NCBI RefSeq assembly: GCF_030463565.1
Contig: NC_134646.1
Location: 68,341,710 to 68,405,709, forward strand
Source of the DNA: Pelecanus crispus
Taxonomy: Eukaryota > Chordata > Aves > Pelecaniformes > Pelecanidae
DNA length: 64,000 bases
Direction: 5' to 3'
Both the position numbers and the translations under genes were made by a program. The number at the start of each line of letters is the position of its first letter. Position 1 is the stretch's first letter. The notes under the pieces were generated by a model. It was given only the letters and a program-made list of their open reading frames with translations, ran no database searches and was not told the DNA's origin. Below, in pieces: positions 10,401 through 22,000 of the stretch.

Positions 10401-13400
10401 TTTGGTACGGTTTAGGCTTGGCATTTGGCCAGTGCCAGTTTGGAAATGGTGGGGAGAATAATTCTTCACAAGTACAGACTTTTGAATGTGCAAGGAAGGG
10501 AGTTGGTACTTGAATTTTTATTGTAATTTAATTATTTTACATTGTCAACATTTCCTTCTCTATTTGTAGACACCTTTTTGTTAGACAATAGGTGTATGTT
10601 TTGCTAAATACAAAAAAGGGGTTACCAATAGACTTAAAAATTGATTCCTCTTGCATCTTACTATATACTTTAATATTAATCTAATAATATATAAACTGAT
10701 ATATTTTCATTTGAGATTATTTTAGAAGTTTCTAAACCAAGTACAATTTTAACCCCAGTTGGGGGCTAACAACTCTCACAACCTAGTAAGAATAGTAAAA
10801 GAACAAAACATGTTTCCTCAACTCAACTTATTTGGTAATTCTTTTTATTTCTCCAGTAACTCTGAAAAGTTAGAAATTCTCACTGGTCTCTCAAAAAGTG
10901 CACATTTAAAACTGAAGTCCCTAGGAGTGTTTTCCTTAGATAGTCTTCAAATATTCTGCAGAGCTTTTATCATGACTTAACCACCCTACATGCTTTATAA
11001 ATAGTACTCTATAAAAGAACAGTTATTTTACAGGGTTTGGCAATAAATGTGAGCTACAGAACAGACTGTAGACACCTAATTGTAGCTTTCAGGTTCCTCT
11101 GCAAAGATTTAGACGCTCCAGGTGCTTTCATTGACAAGTGCTGTACCAGATGATTAGTTCAGTGTCTGTCAGAAGTTGATGGACCTGTGAATATTCCTCA
11201 TATATATTCCTTATACCCTCAGTGAAAATTGGTGTGAAATGGTGCCATTTCAGTTGAACAATTCCAGATAACAGTCCATAGATACTGCTGGTTTGGTTGG
11301 GTTTTTTTTTCTGTAATACACCAGAAATTACTTGACTGCCTATTATTAAGTGCTAAATTGCTGTAAGGACTTTGGATTAGCAGATCAAAGTCCTGTGTAA
11401 AACTTAAAGGCAAACTCCCAAGAAGCAGATTGACCCACAGGAATACTTTTAGGTTTTGATGTCACAGAGTAACAAAAATGCATATAGGTGTGACACCCAG
11501 ATTTAGAAACTGAACGAGACTCTTAATGGATATCATGGAGTACACAGGTCTCTACCATTAGCATGCAGACATGGTGCTTTGAGTATGATTCTTGAACTAA
11601 GATACAAGGCTGAGCAAAATCAAGTAGTTGCATGGACAACTGCAGCTGAATTCCACACTAGGCTTTTTGATTGCTGTCAAGGATATCCTGCTGATCTGAA
11701 ATAATTAGGAAATTCAGATTTTTCATAAGTACCTGAGTGAGTCAGAGAAAAGTTATGCCCAAATAGATACAGAGATACTAACTCATCATTGCTCCACTTT
11801 TCATTACTTATTGAAGTGTTTAGAGCAGCTCTGCAACGGTTTGGTTATACTTGTATTCATCTTGTACCCATGGCAAAACAAAACCAATGTTCCTATCTCC
11901 TGTAGTTAGCTAGTACTATCAGGAGCCAAAACAGACCAGTTATATCCACCCATCGATGAACTATACTACCTCAAAAATCAAATTAGGGTTAAAATGAGAC
12001 ATGTCAGGATTTGGTTATTTTTCTGATTCTTCTAAATTTTCATTGTGCCATCAATAACAGCAGTTTGAATTTGTTCTTTATTCTGGTGATGCCAATTGCT
12101 CAGGAAGGACAATTCATTCTATTGCAAGCTCTCAGATGGTGGCACAATCACAGCTACTTCTGTAAACGTAATTTGCTTATTTATGGAGAGGGATCTATTC
12201 CCACTAGTACAGTCAAAAAAGTAAGAGTTAGGAACCTATATTTCCTTGAGTCACTGGACCTAAATCTGAGTTTTATGGTACTTGATTTCCTGCCTCCCTG
12301 CTGTTCACTGGAATCTTCATTTCTAATTTGTTTCAGGAGTCCTTACCACAGCATGTCAATTGTTAAACACCTAAAAAACACGATTCACAGAAAGTACCAA
12401 GGTTGAGCAGGCAGTGACCAGCACTAGCTTATGGAAAATGTTAAGGAGAAAGCTGTGGTTCCAGAGAAAAGTCGGTGCCAAACACTTGGGGGAAGAAAAG
12501 AGGGAGTTGGGCATATAGCTGTGAATTCTTTTCTGGAATTCACAATGTTCAAAGTGTTCAAAGCTAACAAAAAGTTTTGGAAGCAGTGCTAGAAGACTCG
12601 CTGGGTTATGGAAAACCCAGGTTCAAAAAATGTGCTTTTGCCTGATTTAGAGCATAGAATTAAACCCAAGCTCTCCAGCCTCTCAAACCTGATGAACACA
12701 TGGTGTTACATCCAAGTGTTATTCTCAGCTGCTTTAGGATATCCCAATGATATTCTGAACTATCCCAGAGTACCAACTTTTATTAAGTATGGTTTTCACC
12801 AAACAACTGCAGGTACCTGTAAGTAGAAACAGAGAGAATGTAGCTGTAAGTATGGCAAACCTGAAAGATGAAGCGGTACCCAGTGTGACAGAAAATAGTG
12901 ACAGAACTAGAAACAACACATTCTCTGTATAAACCAGAATGTACCTTTAAAAAAATGGACAGGATTTTCAAAGATGACTACTTTATCAGAACTTTGGGTG
13001 CATTCAGAAATGTTCACCACTCTTTCATATTGCAGGTAGTTCTATATAATATCATCAGTGCCACACCATGCAAATAAAAAAAGAGAAGTGGGATGGTCCC
13101 CTGTCTTCCTCCTGCGGAGAATGCCATTATTCTCTTCCTCCTGATTTCAGTGGAGTTGAAATTTGCTTTTTGACATACAAAAATGTTGTCACAGGGTAAT
13201 GTTCTTAAAAGGCAGACAGACATGCACAGGTTTTAACTGTACTCACCAAATGGTTCCTCTAGAATTATTTGAAAATCGAAACTCACTACTAAATTTCTGA
13301 CGAAGGATAAATATAATTTAAATTCTGCTTAGGGAAATAATTAAGCAAGAGTTGAAAACTTGCAGCTGATTGTTAGGGTGCTGCTATGAGAGCTGACCGA

Positions 13401-13877
13401 CATTTTCCCTAGCCGGGCTGCATAAGCAAAGAACCAATTCAGTGGCACACACTGCAGTTTTGTATTTTCCCACTTGGTGGCAATCATTCCCTGTCTTTCC
13501 TTCCCACTTCAGCGCCTTCTCCGAGAAAGCTGCTGGTCTGCATTCGGAGCCTCTCTCGGTTTGTGGAAAGAAGGGAAAAAACACAAAGTTGTCTGTTACT
13601 TCAAATATCAAAGGTGGCAAAATAGAAGAGTTTGTTAAGTGGACATGGAAGTATTTCATAGTTCAGTTGTCAGAGAAATTGTATTCTTTGTTAGGAAATC
13701 TTTTACCAATTTTTTTTTCCCACTGTAGGGCACAGATCAGTAGTGGTATATAAAGCCTTGAGTAAGAGCAAGTTTACTGGACTTTATAGCCCTGCACAGA
13801 ATGAGGTAAATAATAATAAGTACGAAAAAGTCCTCCACAAATTCACAAGGCATCATGAGAGTATTTGTACATTTCCT

Positions 13878-13894
13878 CCCCCCCCCCCCCCCCC
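13878..13894. repeat. C17 homopolymer
   Basis: Seventeen consecutive C on the plus strand (G17 on the minus), immediately followed by a T-rich stretch. It may form G-quadruplex-like structures and is prone to length error in assembly. Confidence 0.95.
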
Positions 13895-14617
13895 TTCTTT
13901 TTTTGCCAACAATAGGGATAAATCTATGTAGTTAGGACTTCTCGGTCTGCAGAGAACATGCTGGGGCAGAGGTGGTGTTGCTCTGGCTAACCAAACATAT
14001 GCCTGCAGAAGCTGTAGCTGGGTACAACGTTGTCTTTCATAACATTAACAAACCTTTCAGCTTTTTCCTGAGTCCATCCTTTGCTGGATCAGACATAGGG
14101 GAGAGCTGCAGTAAGAGCATCAGGCTGTGCTCTGAGCCATACACAGCTTGGATTTACTGCTTCACAAAAGCATTTAATGCCTTCCACACATCAAGCATAG
14201 CTAGCACTTGAGATAACAAGTCCAGGGATGGTAGGAACAATTTCTTTGTTTATCATATAGAGAAGGTTTGAAAGACAGACTTAAGGTTCATAGGACTCAG
14301 TTGAAGTTGGTGGCTGAGAACTAGTAACAGCCTAGGAGTATTGGCTGTGGTGGTGGTCGTGAGGATGGGAGCTGTGGTAACAGTCATCATTAAATGATAT
14401 AGATAGAATCAAAGGTGGTGGTGGTAGTAATTGTTTTCTTGTCATCTTTTCTATTTTCAGAAAGCACTGTAGCAACAGCCCACAGCCCCTCTGTCCCTGC
14501 CCACCAGGAGTAGCAAGTGGGGGAGTAAGGCTGCCTTGCTGTCACTTGCTCTACTGGATTTTGGAGAAAGATGAATTAAAGCCTCTTTGTACAAAAAATG
14601 CAAACAACCAAAACTGA

Positions 14618-14655
14618 AAAAAAAAAAAAGAAAAAAGAAAAAAAGAAGAAAAAGA
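14618..14655. repeat. A-rich purine tract
   Basis: Run of A with scattered G, extending about 38 bases; it gives rise to spurious Lys-rich and Phe-rich open frames on the two strands. No retroposon body is recognisable beside it. Confidence 0.8.
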
Positions 14656-15761
14656 TCTTTCCAGGAAAGGTGGTGGGAGGTGGGGGAGAAGAGGGGGCAG
14701 TGCAATTGGGTTCCAAGTGAAAGCAGTGAGAAAGGATGCATGAATGGGTGTAGAAAAGGGGGGGCAGAAATTAAAAATTAGGGTATTGGAGAGGAACTGC
14801 AAGCAGAGCACAGCAAAGGCTTCAAGTTTCTCTTTTACTCTTCCTCTATTCATGGATAGTAGCTCCTGTAATTCAGACATCATTTTGCTTTTCCACAGTT
14901 CAACTTTCTGATATGAGAAGAAACCTAGAAAGAGAAACTAGAGGATGGGAAAGATTTGAAGGAGGAACTACATAATGAATCACAGAGAAAGCTGGGGTAG
15001 GGGAGAGAGAATATTCACTATATTCCTCATTGTAGTACACTTCTGTATGCTTTATTTGAAATAGTAGAATATGAGCATGTGTATTTTTGAGGAAGGAGAG
15101 AGTAAGGGTGACGAAGGAGTACCTCACTGCACTGCCCAGCTGCAGACTGCACTGCTGTCGCTGGATGCCAACGTAGGTAGTCCCACATATTCTGGGTGGC
15201 TGGCGAATCTCATGGGCTGAGCAGATTCTGGCAGTAGAGGGAGCTCAAAGGCTTAGGACCATAAGCAGGTCTCTCGAGTTGGTTGAGAAGAGTAGTGGTG
15301 GTGTTAGAAAGGCTGGGAATGCAAGAGCCTGGAAACTTGGTAGTCTCTGTAGTATAAACACTAGCAATTATACAGTATGGGATGCAAAAGAGGGAACTTA
15401 ACTGAGAGCCTGCCAGGAACAGGTATATACCATGAGGCAAGCTACAGACAAGTGGTCAGTATAACATTTGCTATCAGCTTCGAGTTTTGAAAAGTAAGTT
15501 CATGAGAACTATGTATTTAAAAAATTCTATGAACTTGCCATCTCACCAAAAAATAATTTTAACAGTATTGCAAGTTCTGTCTAACAGAAGGAATTCTATT
15601 GAACACTGGGCCAGATGAAAGATTAATACATCACAGTGTCCTATCATTGAGTGTCCTATCTGAAACTGCCAAAGAGGGTACCTAGGGAAGACTATGTGAA
15701 CCAGGGCAACTGTACATAACAGCTCCCATGAGTATTCTCCCAGCCTTCGGCCATTTGCAAT

Positions 15762-16334
15762 TGTCCTGGTTTTGGCTGGGATAGAGCTAAGTAGTAGCTA
15801 GTACTACTAGTAGCTGGCTTGGATGAGAATGGCTCATCTTAGCATGAGAATGATGTTGATAACACACTGAAGTTTTAGTTATTGCTAAATAGTGCTTATA
15901 CAAAATCAAGGACTTTTCAGCTTCTCATGCTCTACCAACTGAGAAGGCTGGAGATGCACAAGGAGCTGGGAGGTGGCACAGCCAGGACAGCTGACCTAAA
16001 CTGGCCAAATGGATATTCCATACCATATGATATCATGCTCCATATATAAACTAGGGGAAAGCTGGCTGGGGAGCCGCTGCTTGGGGACTGGCTGGGCATT
16101 GGTCGGTGGGTGGTGAGCAATTGCATCATGCATCACTTCGTATATTCTTTTATTGTTATTATTATTATCATTATTACCATTTTGTTTCAATTATTAAATG
16201 GTTCTTAAACTCAGCCCACCAGTTGTCTCACTTCTCCCCTTCCAATTATCTTTCCCCCTATCCCACCAGGGGCGGGGGAGTGAGCGAGCGGCTGTCTGGT
16301 GCTATCAGTCGCCAGCTAGGGTTAAGCCACGACA
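15762..16334 (+). repeat. 5' LTR of the endogenous retrovirus
   Basis: Begins TGTCCTGGTTTTGGCTGGG and ends in CCACGACA. It has a TATA-like ccatatataaac at about 16039, a TTA-rich microsatellite at 16145-16180 and an attaaa hexamer at about 16193. Its 5' half ('gttttagttattgct') resembles the solo LTR at 50329-50887 more than its own partner LTR. Confidence 0.85.
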
Positions 16335-16342
16335 GTCCTTTT

Positions 16343-16360
16343 TGGTGCCCAACGTGGGGC
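16343..16360 (+). other. Retroviral primer binding site, tRNA-Lys type
   Basis: tggtgcccaacgtggggc begins 8 nt after the LTR end. It differs at one base from the complement of the 3' end of tRNA-Lys(CUU) as I remember it. Its placement just inside the 5' LTR fixes the element as plus-strand. Confidence 0.8.
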
Positions 16361-16802
16361 TTGATGGGTTGAGATAATGACAAATCTGACCACAGCGCAC
16401 TAGAACAATCATTCATTATATTAGTTTGATAGTTGCTGGTCACAATGTTGATTAATTTGCTCTCAAAATTGTGCTTGTTCTCAGAGTTGTGTTACGGGAC
16501 ACCTTACTTGCTGTATATGTTCCCTGTTGTGCTGTTTATCACCTCTGGGGGCTGAGTCAAGGTTATTGTTTTGCTATACTTTGTAGCAGTGGCTTATGAT
16601 ATGATAAAATGGCTGGACATGAGACTAATGTCCTATTTGTACTCAGCATTGCCATCATCTCTGTACTTCGGGACCCTTCTCTCAGAAACTATTAATAATT
16701 ACACTTTGTACCTTTTCTCCTCAGAGAGCCAGTTTACGGAGGAGACACCTTTCTTCGCCTTCCCCTTTTCCTCCAGGCTAATTACGATAGCTCTTCAAAA
16801 TT

Positions 16803-18412
16803 TTGAATATCCTTAGGATGTTCAGCGTGTTCCTATTGGTAAGTCCGCTGAAAGTGTTTCAGGTCTTGTTTAAAGTGAAACAGCTATTTAAGAATACCAC
16901 CCAGAGATCTACCCCAAGGCTGGATAGTTATGAGGAGCAGGGAGTGTGGGATAGTATGGGTAAGTACCTAGGACAGTGGGCACCTCCAGTGTTTTGGAAC
17001 TTCACCCCTGAACAAGTGCACAATCCTGAAAAACTAATAAAATATTCAGAAAAAATATGCTGTCACCCTGGCAACTCCACAGAGACACAAATCGCTGCAA
17101 CGTGCTGGGGCCTGGCCCATGCCTACCGAGCCCTGTTCAACACTATTCAGTACCCTCAAGGGAAAGAGAAGGTCTCCGGATCTGATGGCAGAATGACAGG
17201 CACTACAGCTACTCCAGCCCCGGTGACAGGCACTGCAGCTGAGCCAGACAATCAACCCGTGCCAGTATCAGTTGCCCCTATACACAAGGAGAAATGTTGG
17301 AAGCAAAAGTCAGCTTGTTTAGTAAGGGAAGAAGCTCTTCCCCTACTAAGGGAAGACGTGGATGAGGCAGACTACTTCGAAGCAGGGCCATCACGAGAAC
17401 AGGAGGAGGAAGAGGCAGAACTCGTAAACGAGGCGGTAACCACCAGATCCCTGTCCCTAAATGAGTGAGCTGCGAGACATGCGAAAAGATTTCAGCCATC
17501 GTCCAGGCGAGCACATTGTCACCTGGCTGCTCCAATGCTGGGATAACGGGAGAGGGTAGGGAAGCCAAGCAGCTGGGATCCCTTTCTAGGGAAGGGGGCA
17601 TTGACAAAGCAACTGGAAAAGGGGCACAAGCCCTCAGCCTCTGGAGGTGACTCCTGTCAGGCGTGAAGGAAAGGTGTCCCTTCAAGGAAGATGTTATATA
17701 TCATCCAGGCAAGTGGACCACCATGGAGAGAGGTATCCAGTACCTGAGGGAATTAGCCATGCTGGAGGTGATTTATGATGACGTGGAGAACGAGCAGTTA
17801 TGCAAAGATCCAGATGAAGTCAACTGCGCACAAGCCACGTAGTGGAAGCTGGTACAGAGTGCACCATTGTTGTATGCCAACTTATTGGCAGTAATGACCT
17901 GGAGAGATGGAGAAGGACAAATGGTAGATGAATTGGCTGGCCAGTTCTGGCAACACAAAGAACGTCTCTCTTCCCCCCTACAGGCCTGCTTCTCGGCTGT
18001 GGAGAAACTGTCCCAGGAGTTCCAGCAACTCAAAGAGGATGTGTCCTACTCTCCACCTGTACGGACCAGTATCTCAGCTATTAGGAGTAAGCGTCCCTCT
18101 GCTTAAGAGAGAGGATATAGAGGGTTCACACCACGGGGCAGCCTGTGGTTTTACCTGTGTGACCATGGAGAGGACATGAAGAAGTGGGATGGAAGAAGTA
18201 GAAAATCTACCTCGACCCTAGAGGCATGGGTATGTGAGTTGCAAAGAAAAGCTATTACAAAAAGGGGTCCTTCCAGGAAAATTACTGTTCCAGTTTCCAG
18301 TGGGCAGTTCCCCAGACAGAGTAGAAAGGCTGATCTTACTTCTGATCTTAATGAAGAGACTTCTGACTCGTCTTTACAAGAAGTGAGTAACAAATACTAT
18401 AACCAGGACTAG
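16803..18412 (+). pseudogene. Decayed retroviral gag-like coding region
   Basis: The longest open piece (16803-17468) encodes a 221-residue product with an early Trp-containing segment and an acidic Glu-rich C-terminal part. A second frame starts at 17461, overlaps the first stop and ends by about 17557. Further gag-like coding continues in pieces, including a helical Gln/Glu-rich stretch at 17867-18106 (AVEKLSQEFQQLKEDV). Stops and frame changes interrupt the whole. No zinc-knuckle motif (CCHC) and no polymerase motif was seen. It is non-functional as it stands. Confidence 0.75.
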
Positions 18413-18457
18413 AGGGGCCTTGTGTCCAGCCAGGTAGAGGAAAGGGACAACTGGGCG

Positions 18458-19047
18458 TGCTGGTTTTGACTGGGATAGAGTTAATTTTATTCATAGTAGC
18501 TAGTATGGGCCTATGTTCTGGATTTGTGCTGGAAACAGTGTTGATAACAGAGGGATGCTTTCATTATTGCTGAGCAGTGCTTACACAGAGTCAAGGCCTT
18601 TTCTGCTTCTCACCCCACCAGCGAGTAGGCTGGGGGTGCACAAGGAGTTGGGAGGGGACACAGCTGGGACAGCTTACCCCAACTGACCAAAGGGATATTC
18701 CACACTATATGACGTCATGCTCAGCAATAAAAGCTGGGGGAAGAAGAAGGAAGTGGGGGGGTCATTTGGAGTTATACTGTTTGTCTTCCCAAGTAACCGT
18801 TACACATGATGGAGCCCTACTTTCCTGGAGATGGCTGAACACCTGCCTGTCGATGGGTAGCAGTGAATGAATTCCTTGTTTTGCTTTGCTTGCATATGCG
18901 GCTTTTGCTTTACCTATTAAACTGTTTTTATCTCAACCCATGGGTTTTCTCACTTTTACTGTTCTGTTTCTCTCCCCCATCCCACCATGGGGGAGTGAGC
19001 GAGCAGCTGTGTGGGGCTTAGTTGCCAGCTGGGGTTAAACTACGACA
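18458..19047 (+). repeat. 3' LTR of the endogenous retrovirus
   Basis: Starts GCTGGTTTTGACTGGGATAG-like after a CGTGC edge and ends in CTACGACA. It contains a perfect CRE palindrome tgacgtca (18710-18717), directly followed by an A/T-rich aataaaagc promoter-like element, and an attaaac hexamer near 18916. It matches the solo LTRs at 2640-3228 and 48112-48710 closely, but the 5' LTR of its own element poorly. Confidence 0.87.
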
Positions 19048-22000
19048 ACAATGCAGGAGCATCCTGAGCCAGGGATGACTGCTGCATATTCAGTAATCTT
19101 CAATGGATTTCTCTCATGTGGATTGCTCCTGTTGAACTCCAGGACCCTAATAGTATTCACAGTAGCCTGTGACGAGGAGTCTAGCAGCTCACCTTCACCT
19201 TTTTATGTTGGTTGTGAAATTGCTACTTGCTAGCTTTATTTCTTATCGAATAGTTCTTCTGCTCAGGCTCTTTCAAGGTTGCAGCAAGACTAGGACAAGT
19301 TTATGTCATCCCACAGTTATTTTTTGGACTGGATAATGAAAAATATGGTGTCACTTCTCAGAATCTCAATACCATCTCTTTGTTCCTAAAGTCCCAAACT
19401 TCTTTAGGTTTTATCTTTTCTAGACATTCTGTAAAAATTACAGTTTGTTTAAATTATGACAGTTTCCTAATCCGTAATGTAAAGCAGTTCAGTCTGTAAT
19501 AGGCCAGAGTGTGCTTTATAACTGTCAGGTAGCTCACACTACAGACATATATAAATATATATATATCTATCTCAAATTTACCACACACAAAAGACCTCAA
19601 GGTGTTTTCTCCTGTTATGCTCCTTCCTTTGCTATTTCTTTTGTTTATTTATTTACTTCTTTTGCTACTCTGGAAATAGATACAAATTTTGATCAGGCCA
19701 CTCCAGTCTGTTCCAGCCCCCACCTCTCACATTCTTATATATGCCACTGTGTAAATTTCTATCCACAAAACTGAAAATGGCACCATTTTCGTTACAAGCC
19801 CAATGTAGTAATCGCAGCCTCCCACCGAAAGTATTGGTAAAACATATTCTTGAGAGCAATGCGGACTCAGTCCTGCATTATTATTCCATTCTGTGCCTCC
19901 ATCCATTTTATTTAGCATGTATACCATGATATACTAAAATGATCCTGTAAGTTATGGTGTGGAATTCAGTCTTGCAAACTGGTACAGTGTTCTAAAGATG
20001 ACTTCAGCAAATAATTCATAGTGTTGTTATTCATGTGGAAAGTGAAGCAATCAATTGGGGATGAATAGTAGTAAATACACTGGTGTCCTTGCACAGTCAC
20101 AAAAGGACCGTATCTGTTAGGACAGATACTGTATGCACTCCCCAGGTAGTAAAGAAAAGCAGTGAGTTGCGGGGGAAGTTAGGTCACCAGTTGGGGTTTT
20201 TTTGTTTGTTTGTTTGGTTGGTTTTGTTTATTCTGATTAGCTACATTCTTGTTTGAATAAGTATTTTAATGGTTTGTGATTTTTGCTGAGTACTAATTAT
20301 CCATCAAGGGCAAGGAGTGCTGCATGAGTAGTTTTTCATCATTTACATTATTTCTTTGACTCTAAGTAAATAATAATAATATTTACACCATCCTTCTCCA
20401 CCAAAGTGCAAATTTGCGCTCAGTTGGTTTTATGATATGGCTTTGAATAGTAACAGTAGTAGTTAGGAATTTATTTACTAGTTTGTTCTTAAATTGAAGA
20501 GGCAATGACCATTTCAACATGCTCTTCGATTTCTGTTGTTTAACTGGTCTTTTACTTACAACAACATTTTGCATCTTACCCATGAATATTCTATTTCTTA
20601 GTACTCTTGGACATTGGACCTTGTGAAAAGGAAAACCAAAGTATTAGTCCACTGCTTTGACAAGCTCCAGGTATTTTATTGGTGAGACAAATCTCTTTAG
20701 CTGAATCCAATAGTTAGACCCAAACATATCTAAGTATTCTAGTTTTGATGGGTGTGCTTTTAAAAATATGCTTATATTATTATTCCCTTCAGTTTTACAG
20801 GAACAACTACAATTTTCTGGAGTGCTGTTCCCTGACCACTAAACAGCAAATCCTGGGAGCTGGCTCTTGGGTATCAGCTGTGCCAGAGAACGTGTGAAAC
20901 TACCTATAGAGCAGCTACAAGCATAGTACTGCTTCCAGAGCCAACGTGGGTCCAGAAGCACTGTGTGCCTACACCACACAGAGCAGGGGCTGTGGTGTTA
21001 ATAATGGACTCATGCCAGCAACTACCCAACACTGCACCCCGGACCTGAAATGATGAGGAAGAGGATGGCAAGAAAACTGCGTGGCGCCACACTGTCAGCA
21101 AGAAGCCATAAGAGTTCATTAGCTCTCATCAAGGTCTGACTGGGCTTATTAACTCCAGCTCAGCACCACATTTCTCCTGTTCATAGTGTGGTGGTGGTAG
21201 GTATGAGAAATCCTCTCTGCAATCCGAAAGCTCAATAGTTATTTTAATAAGAGGAAATTCTTATTTTTGCAAGACCCTGAGATATTTCAGACTTAAAATC
21301 ACACTGTGTAGTGATGAGGGTTTCCCAAATTAGTTCCAGCTGAGCTGATATGTCTACACAGCATAACCTGCTCCTCTCAGAGAGCTTTGTGCTAATCCCT
21401 ACAGCGGTATATCTGCATTAATGTGACCGTGTCACAGCACAATTCACCCTGCATCGTAGTTGTGCTTAGTTTGTAAGACTCTGCATGATGCCGTGACTAT
21501 TTCCCCAGGTGCTTGGTTGATGCATAAACAAAAAAAAAGTGCTATATGAAGATAACCATAATCGCTAACTAAATTGTGAGATGTTCATCAAACTGAAGAA
21601 GCCTGAGGTCCACTGCACATGCACATGCATTTTAACTATATATGTGGCTACAGGTTCATTATGAAAAATAGAAGCACCAAAAAGCAGAAGTGGCAATCAA
21701 ATCCTCATGACAATCTGTTGATAACAGCACATTGGAAACACATCAGATCCACCAAAGATTTAGAAAAACAAAATAGGAAGTACCAGCTCTAATGGGTGTC
21801 TTTGAAGTACTGTTAAGCACTGAAGCAGAACCATTTGGAGAATGGAATTGAGATTTAGAAAAGATGTGAAAAGTGCTCAGACTGGAAGTAGGACTATAAA
21901 ATTTTACATGGGAACAAAAGTGTTCATGGTTAAGAGCAAAACAAAAAGAGAAGAACTTTAGATTATAAAAGAAAAGGTTCAAGACAGTATTAACCACTGA

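Larger units (their letters stand above)
7411..15761. other. Intergenic region, no gene recognised
   Basis: The first 60 bases are still GC-rich and probably belong to the CpG island beyond the CR1. The rest is AT-rich, with short open frames that lack codon bias or family resemblance. Notable contents are a CpG-rich patch at about 9120-9340, a homeodomain-motif-rich stretch at about 10120-10330, a C17 run at 13878-13894 and a purine tract near 14618-14655. Confidence 0.6.
15762..19047 (+). mobile_element. Endogenous retrovirus, gag only, two LTRs of different subfamilies
   Basis: The element consists of a 5' LTR (15762-16334), a primer binding site, a gag-like internal region (16361-18457) and a 3' LTR (18458-19047). 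The internal region is only about 2.1 kb, and no protease, polymerase or envelope coding was recognised. It is therefore a deleted or non-autonomous copy. The gag frame is broken by stops and frame changes. Flanks are gcaat (15757-15761) and acaat (19048-19052), which would be a 5-bp target duplication with one transition. The 5-bp duplication suggests an ERV-L-like integrase, whereas the primer binding site is lysine-type, so the class is left open. Confidence 0.85.

Noticed and set aside
14551..14883. Hydrophobic Phe-rich open frame on the minus strand
   Set aside because: It is the translation of an A/G-rich low-complexity tract.
16803..18412. A functional retroviral or domesticated gag gene
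   Set aside because: The frame is interrupted repeatedly, polymerase and envelope are absent, and nothing suggests selection to keep it.
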